The translations under genes and the position numbers were made by a program. A stretch of 64,000 nt of DNA from Leptodontidium sp. MPI-SDFR-AT-0119 (Eukaryota > Ascomycota > Leotiomycetes > Helotiales > Leptodontidiaceae): positions 1,488,001 through 1,552,000 of the forward strand of contig JAHLEZ010000004.1 of assembly GCA_020726505.1 (NCBI GenBank), written 5' to 3'. The notes under the pieces are model-generated. The model was not told the origin of the DNA and ran no database searches. It was given only the letters and a program-made list of their open reading frames with translations. Below, in pieces: positions 1 through 12,500 of this stretch; the first letter of the stretch is position 1; the number at the start of each line of letters is the position of its first letter.

Positions 1-198
1 GAGAAAAATGCTGGGAAGAGGAGGATGGGTTGGGGATTGAATCTCTTGGGGAAGGCGTTGATGGATGCCAGGAAGAAATTGAGAGAGGAAGATACTGAGA
101 CAGAGGTGGTGCCTGACGAAGTAAAGGAGAAAGTAGAGGAGGTGGAGCGGGCTCATGATGGTGAACGGGAGACCAAACGACGGAAGTGTAAACAATGA
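1..198 (+). CDS. 3' end of an unidentified protein gene (partial)
   Basis: Frame 1 is open from the window edge to a TGA at 196-198 and gives 65 residues. The tail is highly charged, with alternating Glu- and Lys/Arg-rich stretches (EVVPDEVKEKVEEVE and a final KRRKCKQ), which looks like a coiled or disordered C-terminus with a basic end that could act as a nuclear signal. The start and most of the gene lie outside the window, so no family can be named. It runs convergently toward the TFIIB gene. I am fairly sure it is coding because of composition and frame, but the function is unknown. Confidence 0.5.
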   Translation, partial: EKNAGKRRMGWGLNLLGKALMDARKKLREEDTETEVVPDEVKEKVEEVERAHDGERETKRRKCKQ

Positions 199-788
199 AA
201 GTCCTCTGGTAGAAAGAGGACAACTGGCTCGCCCCAGGAAATGCCTCGTCGTAGTTATAGATACTAGCTCTGGCGATTTCATTGCCCTAGATGTAAATTC
301 GATGGTTGGCAAGATACCTACGGTATTTCGCTTCCGTCAGATTGGATACTAGAACTTTTTGTCGCTCTGGCAATTTAGCAGAAGAATGCAACTTCAAGTC
401 ACTAGCGACTTAATCATAAAGACTAGAATTGTAATGTTTGAATTTTCTATCAACCATTATCACAAACCACATGCCATCGAATGAATGCCTTTTCGTCCAC
501 TGAAGATTTCTTCGTCCCCATATTCTATTAGTTCGAAATGCCTTTGAAAAAGAGGCACAACAACCAACCATTGCTGCCACAAATCAACGCAAAAGATACG
601 GAAGTCATTCTCGCCCCGTCGCAGAACAACGCAGGCAATGGTCGTAGGAAAGAAGATCGACCATACGCAAGTGCGAAGCAGGACCAGCGTAACCATGAGT
701 CATAGTAGCCATCAACCCAACCGTCGGATCACACCCTCCCAATCTGAATTTGACGTTCAAGGGATTGCCATGAAGCCGGTGTATTGGT
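199..788. other. Convergent intergenic region
   Basis: About 0.6 kb lies between two convergent genes and is expected to hold both 3' UTRs. I see no supported gene, RNA or repeat in it. Confidence 0.5.
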
Positions 789-1901
789 TCAGGAAATTGC
801 GGGCAAATTTTCCATCTTTCCTTTGCCATTGGCAATCCATTCAGGCTCGATGAGTCTCTCTCGCTCCTGATACAGATACTTGTATGCAGTTCGGATCGTA
901 CCATCACTGACACCGGCGACTGCAGAAATCTCTTTCGGGGTCTTCGGTCTGCCAAGAAGGTAGGATGCCATGTAGATGCAGGCAGCGGCAACGGAGAGAG
1001 GGGAACGACCGGCGAGATCACCGACGGTAGACATCTTCTCAGCGAGGCCTTGCGAGACCTTAACGAACGACTGGCGCGAAAGACCAAGTTGACTGCAGTA
1101 TCGGACGCAGAGTTCAGACGCGTTGGTAGAGCTAGTAGTCTGGTATGTGTCTGTGGACGGAAGCAGACCTTTACATGGGTTGTTAATATGAAGCAAAATG
1201 AGAGTAGCAATCGCAAGCAACTTACCATTCTGAGCAGCCTTTGCCTTGTCCTCACTGTCGTTGGCGAAGAACTTCTCGAGAACTTTGAAAGTTCGACCAA
1301 TATCTTTCTTCGAGACTTTGGTCAAGGCGTAGATCTCTCGGAAGGTTCGGGGGACACCGCACTGGCGGCAGGCAATGAAGATACATCCGGCAATGATTGC
1401 TTCTTGCGACTTGCCCTTGAAAGCCTTTGCGTCATCAACCAACTTGAAGAGGTGCTTGGCTGTATCGGAGACATTCTTGGGGATATTAACAGCGTCGCAG
1501 TGGGCACCGATCTCCTTGTAGGCTGCGAGGAGACCCTTGGTAGCCTTATCGTTGGAAGACTTGTTTTGGGTTCTCATGAGGTCACGACTGCGCGCGTTGC
1601 CATCTTGGAAGGAGATGGTGGTGGTGAGTTGAGATCCGTTGAGGAGGGGGTTTGCGCCATCCCCAACACGAGAAGGATCATCATTGCCTTGGTCATCGTT
1701 CGCAAAGGTACGCCACTCAGATCGAGTGTCGACGATACGATCACCAAGGACCAGTCCGCAAGAACCGCAAACCATATCGCCAGAAGAAAATTCTTCGACG
1801 AGATTAGGTGGAACCTCCTTGCAGTCCTTGCAGATCATGGTCATGTTCAGGTTCTCGCTCCATTCTCCAGCGGCGGAGGGCTTCTCAGGAGGGGCCATCA
1901 T
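789..1901 (-). CDS. SUA7: Transcription initiation factor TFIIB
   Basis: This is the general RNA polymerase II factor that bridges TBP-bound promoters and the polymerase in the nucleus. The N-terminal zinc ribbon is visible (Cys24, Cys27, Cys45, Cys48), followed by the B-reader/linker segment DTRSEWRTFANDDQGNDDPS and two cyclin-like repeats (about residues 120-200 and 240-330 before splicing). A 57-nt intron with donor GTAAGT and acceptor AAAG lies at 1169-1225. It is a multiple of three and has no stop, so the raw frame reads through it. The model complement(789..1168, 1226..1901) gives 351 residues, the usual family length. I chose the start at 1901 (tandem ATGs) because no earlier ATG exists on this strand up to the RPT5 side. 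The same frame stays open without an ATG for about 80 codons upstream. The gene is divergent from RPT5. Confidence 0.93.
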   Translation of the reverse strand: MMAPPEKPSAAGEWSENLNMTMICKDCKEVPPNLVEEFSSGDMVCGSCGLVLGDRIVDTRSEWRTFANDDQGNDDPSRVGDGANPLLNGSQLTTTISFQDGNARSRDLMRTQNKSSNDKATKGLLAAYKEIGAHCDAVNIPKNVSDTAKHLFKLVDDAKAFKGKSQEAIIAGCIFIACRQCGVPRTFREIYALTKVSKKDIGRTFKVLEKFFANDSEDKAKAAQNGKLLAIATLILLHINNPCKGLLPSTDTYQTTSSTNASELCVRYCSQLGLSRQSFVKVSQGLAEKMSTVGDLAGRSPLSVAAACIYMASYLLGRPKTPKEISAVAGVSDGTIRTAYKYLYQERERLIEPEWIANGKGKMENLPAIS

Positions 1902-2794
1902 CTTGGGTTTGTACGGCTTGGGCCGGTAGATGTTGTCAAGTTCGTTAAAGACCAGGCGCTTGCTGCGCTTGCGACGGACCTGCTTTCTCTTGCGCGATAT
2001 GACAGCACGAGCCTTGAAGTCTTTGGTGGGTTTTCCGCAGAGGATTGCAGTCGAAAGCTTGACAAAGAGTGGGGAATGCGTTTTGGCGGTGTTGACTAGA
2101 ACGGGTTGAGGCTTTGTTGGTCGTCGAAGATCGACGCCCGATGTATCAGGTGAATGTCAAGGCTTCACCTTCAGGCACAAAGAACTAGAGTGCGCGGGAC
2201 GGTACGTTGTAGATTATGTTCGAGGAGATGCGAGTGCGAGTGCAAATTCTGATCGCTCGAACGAGAGTATGGAGAGTATGTTGGGTATTATGGTATGATC
2301 GAACTCGTTGTGAATGCGTGGGTGGCGAAAGAAGGTGCTGCTGCCAGGACGATTGAATTTCTGCAGAACCAAGTACCAGTGAAGGCGTCTGAGAAAGATT
2401 CGGGGATCGTAGAAGTTGTCAGTAACTATCGCGGAGGAAAGATGACCGGCAACTTTGTATTTGAGGCGACAGTTCGACGTCTTCTATGGCGAGCGAGCGT
2501 GGGCGAAGAGGATGGAGAAGAGAAGTCCTCCCTTGATTGAGCCTGACGAGATATCTCCGCCTGCGCTTGCGGGACGCTAAGAGCAGTGCGCTAACTGAAG
2601 AATGACTAAGTAGGGCGGTATTCACGTGATTGGCTAGGCAGGTGTACGCGCAGACCGCGATGGAAGCTGCCAGGAAGCTCCAGTGTCGTTGAAGCTCACT
2701 GATTATTCACAACTCTCTTCCGCATCACAACAACCAATAATCTTTGCCCTTCTTCGCCGAATTACCCATCCCCAATTACTCCCAATACCCAGTC
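1902..2794. promoter_or_regulatory. Shared divergent promoter, TFIIB / RPT5
   Basis: The 0.9 kb between the two start codons must hold both promoters and 5' UTRs. One isolated TCGCGGA heptamer lies at 2429-2435. I could not assign any regulatory site with confidence. Confidence 0.5.
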
Positions 2795-4325
2795 ATGTCT
2801 ACGTTAGAGGATCTCGATGATCTTGAGCGGGAGCAGAAGGAAGACAAGAAGGATGGCGACAAGGACAAGAAGCCGAAGGACAATGGTGATCATGAGATGA
2901 AGGATGCTGAGCCCGAGGAGAAGGAGGAAGACCCCATAGATGAGGAGATCTACAATCTCAGCACATCAGAAATATCGACGAGAAAAAGGCTACTGGAGAA
3001 CGATTCCCGGATCATGAAGAGCGAGTACCAGCGTCTGTCACACGAGAAGGCTACAATGGGAGAGAAAATTAAGGACAACTTGGACAAGATCGAGAACAAC
3101 AGGTATGTCGGAAGAGGATAATTTCAGGGCGTTTGAGGGCTAATTGCTTGCCAGACAATTACCATACCTAGTTGGAAATGTTGTTGAACTCCTTGACCTC
3201 GACCCAACCGCAGAATCCCAGGAAGAAGGATCCAACATCGACCTCGATGCGACACGGGTTGGCAAGTCTGCTGTTATCAAGACCTCTACCCGACAAACCA
3301 TCTTCCTACCACTTATCGGTCTCGTTGATCCAGAGCAGCTGAAGCCAGGAGATCTGATTGGTGTAAACAAAGATTCATACTTGGTTCTGGATACCTTACC
3401 CGCCGAGTATGACAGCAGAGTAAAGGCTATGGAGGTTGATGAAAAGCCAACTGAGAAGTACACCGATGTGGGAGGACTTGATAAGCAGATCGAGGAATTG
3501 GTCGAGGCAATCGTCTGGCCAATGAAGGAGGCTGAGCGATTCAAGAAGATTGGCATCAAAGCTCCAAAGGGTATGCACAATACAATACAGAAGCTTTCTC
3601 ATACTAATGTCCAATAGGTGCTCTCATGTACGGACCTCCCGGTACTGGAAAGACCCTTCTTGCTCGAGCCTGCGCAGCCCAAACCGACGCCACTTTCCTT
3701 AAACTTGCCGGTCCACAACTCGTACAAATGTTCATTGGTGACGGTGCAAAGTTGGTTCGAGATTGCTTTGCTTTGGCTAAAGAGAAGGCTCCGGCGATCA
3801 TCTTCATCGATGAGTTAGATGCGGTTGGTACCAAGCGTTTCGACAGCGAGAAGAGCGGAGACAGAGAAGTCCAGAGAACTATGTTGGAGCTTCTCAATCA
3901 ACTCGATGGATTTGCCTCCGACGATCGTATCAAGGTTCTTGCCGCTACAAACAGAGTCGATGTTCTTGATCCAGCTTTACTTCGTTCCGGACGTCTCGAC
4001 AGAAAGATTGAATTCCCTCTACCAAACGAGGAGGCCCGGGCACAGATTCTCAAGATCCACAGCAGAAAGATGACGGTCGATGGTGGAGTTAACTGGCCTG
4101 AGTTGGCACGCAGTACGGATGAGTTTGGTGGTGCTCAGTTGAAGGCTGTTTGTGTGGAGGCTGGTATGATTGCATTGCGGATGGGGAAGAACAAGATCAG
4201 CCACGAGCACTACGTGGATGCTATCGCGGAAGTCCAGGCAAAGAAGAAGGGTAAGTTTTGTCCCTATTCAGTTGTGCCGAAAGTTTTGCTAACTTGTAAC
4301 AGACACCGTCAACTTCTACGCTTAG
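2795..4325 (+). CDS. RPT5: 26S proteasome regulatory ATPase subunit Rpt5 (6A)
   Basis: This is one of the six AAA+ ATPases of the 19S base that unfold substrates and open the 20S gate. Four exons, join(2795..3102, 3155..3570, 3618..4250, 4303..4325), give 459 residues. The start is the ATG before [11 protein letters not shown], which matches fungal homologues; the frame is open a little upstream without an ATG. The protein has an acidic/Lys-rich coiled-coil N-terminus, an OB-type domain (about 103-200), Walker A GPPGTGKT at 247-254, Walker [10 protein letters not shown], and arginine-finger region [10 protein letters not shown]. The last exon is only seven codons plus stop and supplies the C-terminal HbYX motif (Phe-Tyr-Ala, 457-459) that docks into the 20S alpha ring. 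A simple single-frame reading would miss this exon. The identification is secure. Confidence 0.96.
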
Positions 4326-5203
4326 TGGACTGCTTGGTGATGGCTTGTACGAGGGGAGTTTAGCATGGCGTGGTTTGCATACTAGGCCTTGTAATCATAG
4401 ACACATCATGGATGAATTTCTCCACATGATCACGTTTCCGTAGACGAATGGAAAGTGGACATGCAGAACTTCCATGTACTAGATACAGCTTCGCATCTCA
4501 GCTCACTAACTTGCTCCGTTGGAATTCAGCGTCTCGCAAGGAAGACAGGTATGTTCGGCCTATTGGGTTGCAGTTTGACAACACGTCCTGTCTACCGACC
4601 TTGAATACAGAGCGGGACCTGTCGGCTTATTGTGCCACCTATTGCCAACTACAACCCCGGGTTTTACAAATTTACCCCAAATCGATTATGCAAGTAAAGA
4701 TCCCAAACTCCTCTCCCCAGCAACTCGAGCCCTATATCTCATTTTCACCAAAAGCGATGGTAACATCATGTGTATACAGACAAAATCATGCTAGGTTACG
4801 TTGACATTAAAAGCTGCTTTCTATTCTTAGATCAGTAGCAAGTGCTACCAAGTTGTTCAGTGAATTGTAAACAAAAAGGCGAGGATGAAAATGTATTTAT
4901 TCTTCAACAACCACTTTGAACCACAATATGGGGTTTCTCAAGTATAATTATTCTTAGAAAGTAGAAATATATGAATTAGTGTTAGTGTTTTCGAAATTTC
5001 TATATAAAAGAAAGAAACCCAGCGTCATTTCGAAGACTTTCTTTCCCATTCAAGTTTCGCCGTCGTCGAAGAGACGCCTGGCCTCAGGCACCAGGGCATC
5101 AACCAACTTCTTGGCGGCATTGCGATGCGGATGCTCAACCTCGATTTCCGAACAGTTTTCAAGCACCTCCTCTCTACCAATTGACAACACCACACCCGTC
5201 ATC
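4326..5203. other. Intergenic region between RPT5 and ATP14
   Basis: This stretch of about 0.9 kb has no supported gene. It should contain the RPT5 3' UTR and the ATP14 promoter. The part from about 4850 to 5000 is AT-rich. Confidence 0.4.
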
Positions 5204-5763
5204 ATGTTCACTCAATCTCTTCGCGCTACGGTACGAGCTACCCTCAGCTTCAAATGCAGCAAAGCTAACAGTTTCAGCGCTCCTCAATCGCCCGTGTTGC
5301 GAGGCAGCAAGCTACCGGCATGGTCTCGAGACGAACCTTCATCACCCCTACAGCCGTTCGTCAAGGTTCGTGATCTTCTCATCTCTTGCCAGACGTTCCA
5401 ATTGCTCTGGTTCGGAGGAAGCTCTTCACCGGGACACGTTCTGGCTAGATTTATGATACAAGGAATTCCCGAGCATGAAGCTAACATCCCTTCTCTCCAG
5501 CGGATCTCGTCCAGGACCTCTACCTCAAGGAATTGAAGGCCTACAAGATCCCACCCGTCAAGGCCAACGACGCCGATGGACACGTCCAGAAGTTCAACGC
5601 GCCAGCCCCACCAAAGTCCCCCGAGGAAGCAGACATCGCGAACGAGTTGAAGGCATACGAGACCCAGACCGTGGATATCGAGGGGCAAGCTGAGGGAGGT
5701 GCTGCTGAGCCAGAGGCCGATTGGTTTGAGCAGGAGCCAGAGGAGGAAGAGGCTCACCACTAG
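5204..5763 (+). CDS. ATP14: Mitochondrial ATP synthase subunit h
   Basis: This is a peripheral-stalk subunit of mitochondrial F1Fo ATP synthase. Three exons, join(5204..5230, 5278..5365, 5501..5763), give 125 residues. Residues 1-38 form a mitochondrial presequence rich in Arg, Ser and Thr with no acids (for example RSSIARVARQQATG). The mature part contains LVQDLYLKELKAYKIPPVKA and the acidic tail DWFEQEPEEEEAHH typical of fungal Atp14. Introns of 47 and 135 nt have good GT/AG borders, and the first has a CTAAC branch point. Exon 1 codes only nine residues. Splicing restores a single frame across all three exons, which supports the model. The family is fungal and short, so its length is as expected. 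Confidence 0.9.
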
Positions 5764-8700
5764 ACGGTTATTTGAGTGAGATGGGATGGATCGGGCGATG
5801 CCGGAGATGGATGCGGATATCCAGCGTGTATAGCATAAATAGAGAATGGGACATTGTACAGTGAGGGCCAGCTGTGCCAATATTTTGGAAGTGTTGCAAT
5901 GCCGATGAAGGTGTGTACAGTTGGGGCTGTTCCATTCGTTCTACGGCGAGTGCCACACCATCTAAGCTGCAAATGCTACACCCCGTTCTATTATTACCTC
6001 GGAACTGGCTTTTGACATTTTCAAAAAAGATCTTCTGGGAAAGCAGACAGTCTATCGGGTATAGGTTGATGCTTGATTTGTGAGGGTTGCTTCAGCCAGT
6101 CAGTAATTTCCAGCGAAAGTGTTGCTAGGCAAAGCAATTCAACAAGCATTCATCGTCCTGGGCTGAGAAGCATACTATTTATTCTTTGAGGCACTTTCCT
6201 CTGCTTCAAGATTTCAAATTTTGGATACACTCAATTCCAGAAACAAGGCGCGGAAATGATGGCAATCTTTGAATTGAGTGCCGCACACATGCAATGGGGA
6301 TTTTATCGTTGCTTACTCCCAGATGAGTTGGTGGTGTTGAATTAGCACCACAACCCCCCATTATCCACTTTCCATTCTTTTCATTTCGTAGAAATCGAAC
6401 ACGAAGGCGATGTATTATTCCTCAATACTTTCTCTTACCCATCAACGAGTCTGGGACTATGTGCGATGCTATCAATAGATGGGAAGTTTCCTTGCTATAG
6501 ACAGAGCAATGATGGCGACATAGCAGAGGAATCTGTGCTCTGATTTGTTGTCGCTGGAAGTGGTATCTAGTGTTGCCTTGATCTGACCATCATCCTAGGC
6601 TGGAGAATTAAGGCAAATACAGTCACCACTCTTCAGGTTGCTCAGGTGTCATAAAAGTATGTTGTAAAGGCAATCCACGGATATCGTCATATATTTCCAT
6701 CAACAAACGAGAAGATATCTTATCTAACTATGTTTTGCTTGAATGGTAGTCCTACCCCTAAGCGATATTATGAACTGAACTTGGGTTTACTTTAGATCTT
6801 AGCTGTTAAGTAGTTATGTGGTATTATTTCCTTAATCTGCTCTAGGCGCGACTCTAAATATACCTTCATGTTCGTCAAATCCCCAGGGCATCTGTTTCAC
6901 ATTGCCAATCTAGACGTCCTCTTCGGAATCGCAAAATTACACCTTCCTATCTAGAATAAGTTCTCAAGAAAGAGACCAGCATCCAGTAAACTCTGCCAGG
7001 TTCATCTTCGCCTGTTGAGCGACGATTCTTGACATCCCGCTTCTGGTTTCTTCTGTGCTACTTTTCGTACTGTACCGTCTATTTGCGCAATGTTGGCGAG
7101 CTTCTGAACAAATCATAAACATCGATCACTTTGCATACTCAAATATGCATTGTTTACTACCTACCATCCCGTGTATATTGCAGTTTTAACAGAACATTTA
7201 AGTCCTCGCTCAACAGAGCAAGACAGCCTCGAGAAACTCAAAGATTCTTTGCGAGCTCTCTCACACTGTATTGTAGGTTATCACGCTTAATTGACAAAGT
7301 TTCAGTTTGTCAAGTCTCCGGGCTTAGACTCAACCTCGGGTCTGTTCCAAGTGTTGCAAACCTTATGAATCAAGGTAGACGCTTTCATCTTGTCGTATCG
7401 CCTCGCCTCGAACCTCAAAATAGTATCACTACCCAGTGCTACTTCGTGTCCAAAATCCCTCCACCTCTGTCACTCAGTCCTATCTCTCAACACTCAAAAT
7501 TCACGAAGTCCTCCGCGCTCTCAACAGGCGCAAGTCCAGCTTCTTCGACTATTTCGAAACATACGTACGGATCTAGAATGAATGCACAGGGAATATCGCA
7601 TAGCCCTCGTAGAGGACCACTCCTACACTAACGGCGCCGTATAATCCTCACTTATCAAATACATTCCAATGACGACCTGGGCTAATTCAGTAAAGTTGCT
7701 TGATTTTTGAGGGTGTATGGATGTTCGATGGTAGTGTGAAGGAGGGTTTGCCAAGCCAGACTCTAAGGGGATGTTGGTTGGAACTGTATGACCAGTGATG
7801 CATTTGAAGGTCTGCGAATGGATTGTATGTATGTATATTCCACTCTCTTCTACGTTGGTGGTGGTGCCTATTCTTGCGCTCGGAATCCAGCTTCTTCGCT
7901 AAAACTTTGTTGATATTTTGGAAGCCTGGAAACATGTTAGGAAGGTAGTTGGCAAGCGGCAACTAAGTCCACGACTATCCACCAATCTTAAGAAGAAGTA
8001 GAAAATATTGAAGAATGCTCATAGCTGTATATTCTTTAACAAAATATGCTCTCTTCAAACAAGAGCTAGACAGTCTCATCAGTGCCATAACAGTCCTCTC
8101 CCTACCAAAAAACAGCGAGACTTCAAGCACTAAGTAGCCCACAGCTTATCCATGATCCATCCATACAACGGTACGAGCACTCACCTGTAAGAAGGGCGAG
8201 CTAGTAGACATCAAGTTATGGCAGCTCCAAATCCTTGTTGTCTGTTGAACCCCCTCTTTTCTGCTCTATACGGTAGCCCCAACCAGCCCAACCTATCCAA
8301 TAGATCAAAAACCCCCTCTCCTTCCCCTCCCCTTCCCCTCACCAGAAACATCGAGAAACCTAGCAAACGACATACTCAGCAACTCAACTCAACTCAACCC
8401 AGCCCCCTCTCCCCAAGCCCAGCCCAACCCGGGAAGTCCGACAACACCAATCGGTTATTTCAGCCCATTATGAGTTCGGTACGCAAAGTGAGGGGAAGAA
8501 AAAAAGCCACTACACGGACTACGGTACAGTCGAACGTCTCGGTACAAACCGGAAAGCCTAGTTATGCATGTCTTGTAGGTAGGCGGAAGTAGGAAGTAGG
8601 TTTTAAACAAGAAATTATCAAACGAGCCTACCTATCTCTCTCTCTATCTAGGCAAAGCGGGGAAGAGACGGACGCACGGTAAGCAAGGCACAGTAGTAGA

Positions 8701-9541
8701 AGGAGAAGGGAGGGAGATCTGCGAGAGGGGAACCTGGTGGGAATAAATCGTTTCGACACCGCACGTGCGAGTACAGCACATGATTACATTATCATGCACC
8801 GCATCACCACTGCCACTAGCTACCCTATCTACGGAACTATGTGAGCCCGTAAGCTTCTTCAGATAAGTACGTTCGTGCCCCTTGCCTCCTTGCCCTTTCC
8901 CCTCCGTAAAATGTACAGCCAACGCGAATATAGCAGCCAATCAATCCAGTTTCACCTATTCTTCTCCGCTGGGATGACGGGAAAGATGTAGGGGTTGCTT
9001 CTGTTGGGGGATGAAGAGGGAGTACAACGCTTTTTTTTGTTTTGCTATCAGCCGTATTGATCATCTCAAAAGACAAGCAAGCCAAGCAAAAGTATGATTT
9101 GATATGAACCCGAAACCGCAGATTGAGCGATCCATTCAATGCAAATCAAATCAACCCAACCCAACCGAACCCACCAGAACACGCTGACCCTCCGCATGCT
9201 CCAATTTCGTTTCCTATCCCTCCTCCCAGACCAGCGAGGGTACCGACCATGTGCTCGCAACCTGTAAAGAAAGCTCGCTGCTCTCGTGAAAAAACAACGC
9301 ATGGCGTAAATCATGTTCCCATATCCACATTTCATTGGAAAAGGGCCATGCAGACTCAAGGCCCATTCCTCATTGATAGCCAATTTGTATGCGTGCTTCG
9401 TGATCGAGTAAGAACGACCTAGCATTCATCCTAGACTCCGCCCAAATGCAAAATAACTCCGGCCCTATGCGCTGGTATGTAAAGAGAACTCGTGAAACGT
9501 AAGGAAATCATTCAGGAGAACGGAAACTTCGTCGCACCAAT
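5764..9541. other. Long gene-poor region
   Basis: In 3.8 kb I see no gene I can support. The part from about 6600 to 7000 is AT-rich. Pyrimidine/purine-biased simple sequence lies around 8310-8430 and a CT-rich run around 8630-8650. A 124-codon open stretch at 8218-8592 is Pro/Ser-rich, follows the C-rich simple sequence and has no recognisable domain, so I do not call it. The right end should hold the SCH9 3' UTR. Confidence 0.4.
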
Positions 9542-12500
9542 TTACATGTCGAAGTGTCCGCCGTTGAACATGCTCTGGTCCTCATTCGTGTTCGTCTTTA
9601 CGATGCCACTCATTCGCGAGCTTCGCTTATCCGCAAGAGGATCCTCCCAGTCTTGGTCTTGCTTCTCGTCCTCATCCATATCGTCGTATTCATCCTTGAT
9701 ACCTCGTGCTTGCATGTGCTCCTCCATGGAACTCTCATCGACGAATGTGAATCCCTTGAAGTTGGCCTGCATGCCTGGCGAGAGAGGTGTGGATGTTGCA
9801 ACGCCAGCTGCTAAGGCTGCGGCACGTGCATTCAGGGAGGACGCGCCATTGAGGGCATTGGTGAACTCGGGATCGAAGTTGGAAGTGTCAGTCTCCGACT
9901 TCAACTTTGGCTTAAAGGGCGGGGTGATAAGCTTCTTAGTGAGGGCCTCCCAATCGATGTCCGCAAAGAAGGGATGTCGCTTCAGCTCCTCTGCATCATC
10001 GGTTGCTCCGAGACGGTGTTTTGGGTTTCTGTTGAGTAGGCCCTTCACAAAATTTCTACCTTCCACAGTCAAGGTCTCTCTTGGGAACCGAACTTTGCCG
10101 AAAGCGATGTTCTTGTACATTTGCTGAGTATCCTCAGCGTAGAATGGACTCCAACCGCAGCACATTTCGAAAACAAGAACTCCCAGAGACCAAAAGTCGA
10201 CCATCTTTGTGTATCCAGCTTCGTCCAAGAGTACTTCGGGGGCCAAATACTCAGTTGTACCACAGAAGGTATTGGTTGTGGCGTTCTTGGTCAGGTTCGC
10301 CTTTGACAAGCCAAAGTCGCACAGAGCAATGTGGCCATTGGCATCCAGCAGGATATTTTCCGGCTTCAAATCTCTGTAGACAATGTCATGCATATGAAGG
10401 TGTTGCAGAGCGAGGATGAGTTCAGCGATGTAGAATTTGGCCCGCTTCTCATCAAATCGGCCTTCCTTTTGCAAGTGCCAGAACAATTCACCGCCTGACA
10501 TGTAATCTGTGACCAGGTACAAGTCTGTAGGAGTCTGGAAGGAGAATTTCAATCCAACGATGAACGGGGAATCCGCCATCGCTGTTCTGACGAGAATGTT
10601 TCTCTCTCCGACCGTGTGCGCAACTTCCTTCTTTTGGACAATCACCTTCTTCTGAAGGACCTTCATGGCGTAAATTCGTCGGGTGTCCTTCTTCCGGACC
10701 TGGTATACCTGACCGAACGTTCCCTTTCCAATGAGCTTCAGAATTTGGAAGTCATCCGGACCGTAGTGCTTCTTCTCTGTCCGCTGGAACGTGATCTCAA
10801 CGTAGATTTCTCCCGGAAGACCCGTATCGGTATCGTTTCGGCCTCGGAGCGGGAACCATCCTTTAACTGGTGAATTATCGTTTTCGGTAAGGTTTGCTTC
10901 CAAATCAACGTGGCCCAAAAATTCCTCCGCGGCACTACTTCGATCATAAATTGTGAGATTGACTCTCGAATCTGATCCCACGACATCACTACTTGAAATT
11001 AGTACTGTTGAGAAGATCGGGATAGACCGTGACCACGTACAAAACGGCCTCAGTGTCCCATTTGGGGTTAGTCATGGATTTTCGTCCCTTGCTCTTGAAG
11101 TCGCGATATTCTGAGAGACTGGTGTTGCTGCTTTGCCGACTCTTCATTGGAATTGCCATTGGACGACCTGAATCACTTCCTGATCGAGTAATAGGAATCC
11201 CTCCCATTGGGCTGCTGGTTGGGTCCTCATTGTCATCGATGTCAGATGGTAATGGACCCTTGGAAACGAGCTCATTTCGCTGGAAGACCGCTACAACGTA
11301 TGGATCTCGGCTCTTGCGCAAACCTCTGGCCTCGGCAATCTTGACAGTAAGCTTTCCTTTGGGCGCCGGTGCTGGAGCTCCTGGGGGCGGTGACAAAGAG
11401 ACTCCTGCTGGTGTTGCTTCAGCGTTCGGCTTTGCTGCTTGTCCGTTTGCCTTGTCTGATCCGCCGCTAGCGTCCGATTTGACCGTTTGGTTTGACAAAG
11501 CACGAGTTGGAGTAGGAGGGATACTCTTTGTACGCGGAGCGTCATCTGTTAGCTTCTTGAGTCGATCATAGGACGGAGACTCATGAAATTCAGAATTCAA
11601 GCGGGAATGTGAAGGGGTATTAGGTGAAGTGGCGGGATTGCGATCGCTGGGGTTCGAAAAATGGGCAGCGTGAACATTGGAAATGGTAAGCACACTTGAG
11701 AGCGGATTCATCAATGACTCTCGACGAGCCTTTGATGGAATTGATTCCGAGATGCTCTTGTGATGTCTGGAAGGAGGAGCTGCAGTCGTCGCAGCCGCCT
11801 TCTCCTCATCTTCGGAGCCAGAATCGCTCAGCTTCAACTTGTGCAGTGATGGTGTCTGGGAAACAGGTGGTGTCGGGTATGAGTGCAGGGTTGATTGAAA
11901 AGAGTGTGGTGTGGGTGCAGGTGCAAGAAGCCCCAACTGCTCATTTTGGGAGAACGGCAGGGCTTCCGAATCTGTCTGGGGACCATCACTGGCAGTCTCC
12001 ATATTGCTAGTAGAGTCTGCTGTGACTGGCGGCAGGGTCTCAGCAGCCTTCAATTCTTCCGGGCGGGAGAATGGAGATTTGCTTTCAGCCTCGCGCCCCG
12101 AAACAGGAATTTCAACAGGACCGGAATCGGGACTTGTAGTAGAAGAACCTGAAGAACCAGAACCAACCTGTCCAAAGTAACTGTGCATAATGCCTGGCAA
12201 CCTCTTGTCTGCAGGATCTGGCTGCGGTGTCGCTATACCAGACCTAGGCGTATCGCTGTCGAACCCATTTGCGTCATCGTCCCTGCTGTGGAGAAAATCA
12301 GTAAGAGCCATGATCAATCAATTGTGGTGCATTTTCGAAGAAACAAAACAAACAAAACAATGGGTCGGGTGTTGTTGATATATAGAGGCCAAGGGGAAGA
12401 GAAGGAGAGAGAACGGAATTGACAGAGTGGCTGGCAGTGAATGCTCAATAATCAGAAAATTCTTTTGTCCCGACCAGCACAGCAATGCAGTGCAGTGCAG

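Noticed and set aside
605..1300. 231-codon minus-strand frame overlapping TFIIB
   Set aside because: It is a shifted frame of the TFIIB gene and has no domain.
1050..2099. 349-codon open frame on the plus strand
   Set aside because: It lies opposite TFIIB, whose sequence is strongly conserved on the other strand, and has no domain.
8218..8592. 124-codon open frame, Pro/Ser-rich
   Set aside because: It is mostly simple sequence with no domain, splice context or neighbouring support.
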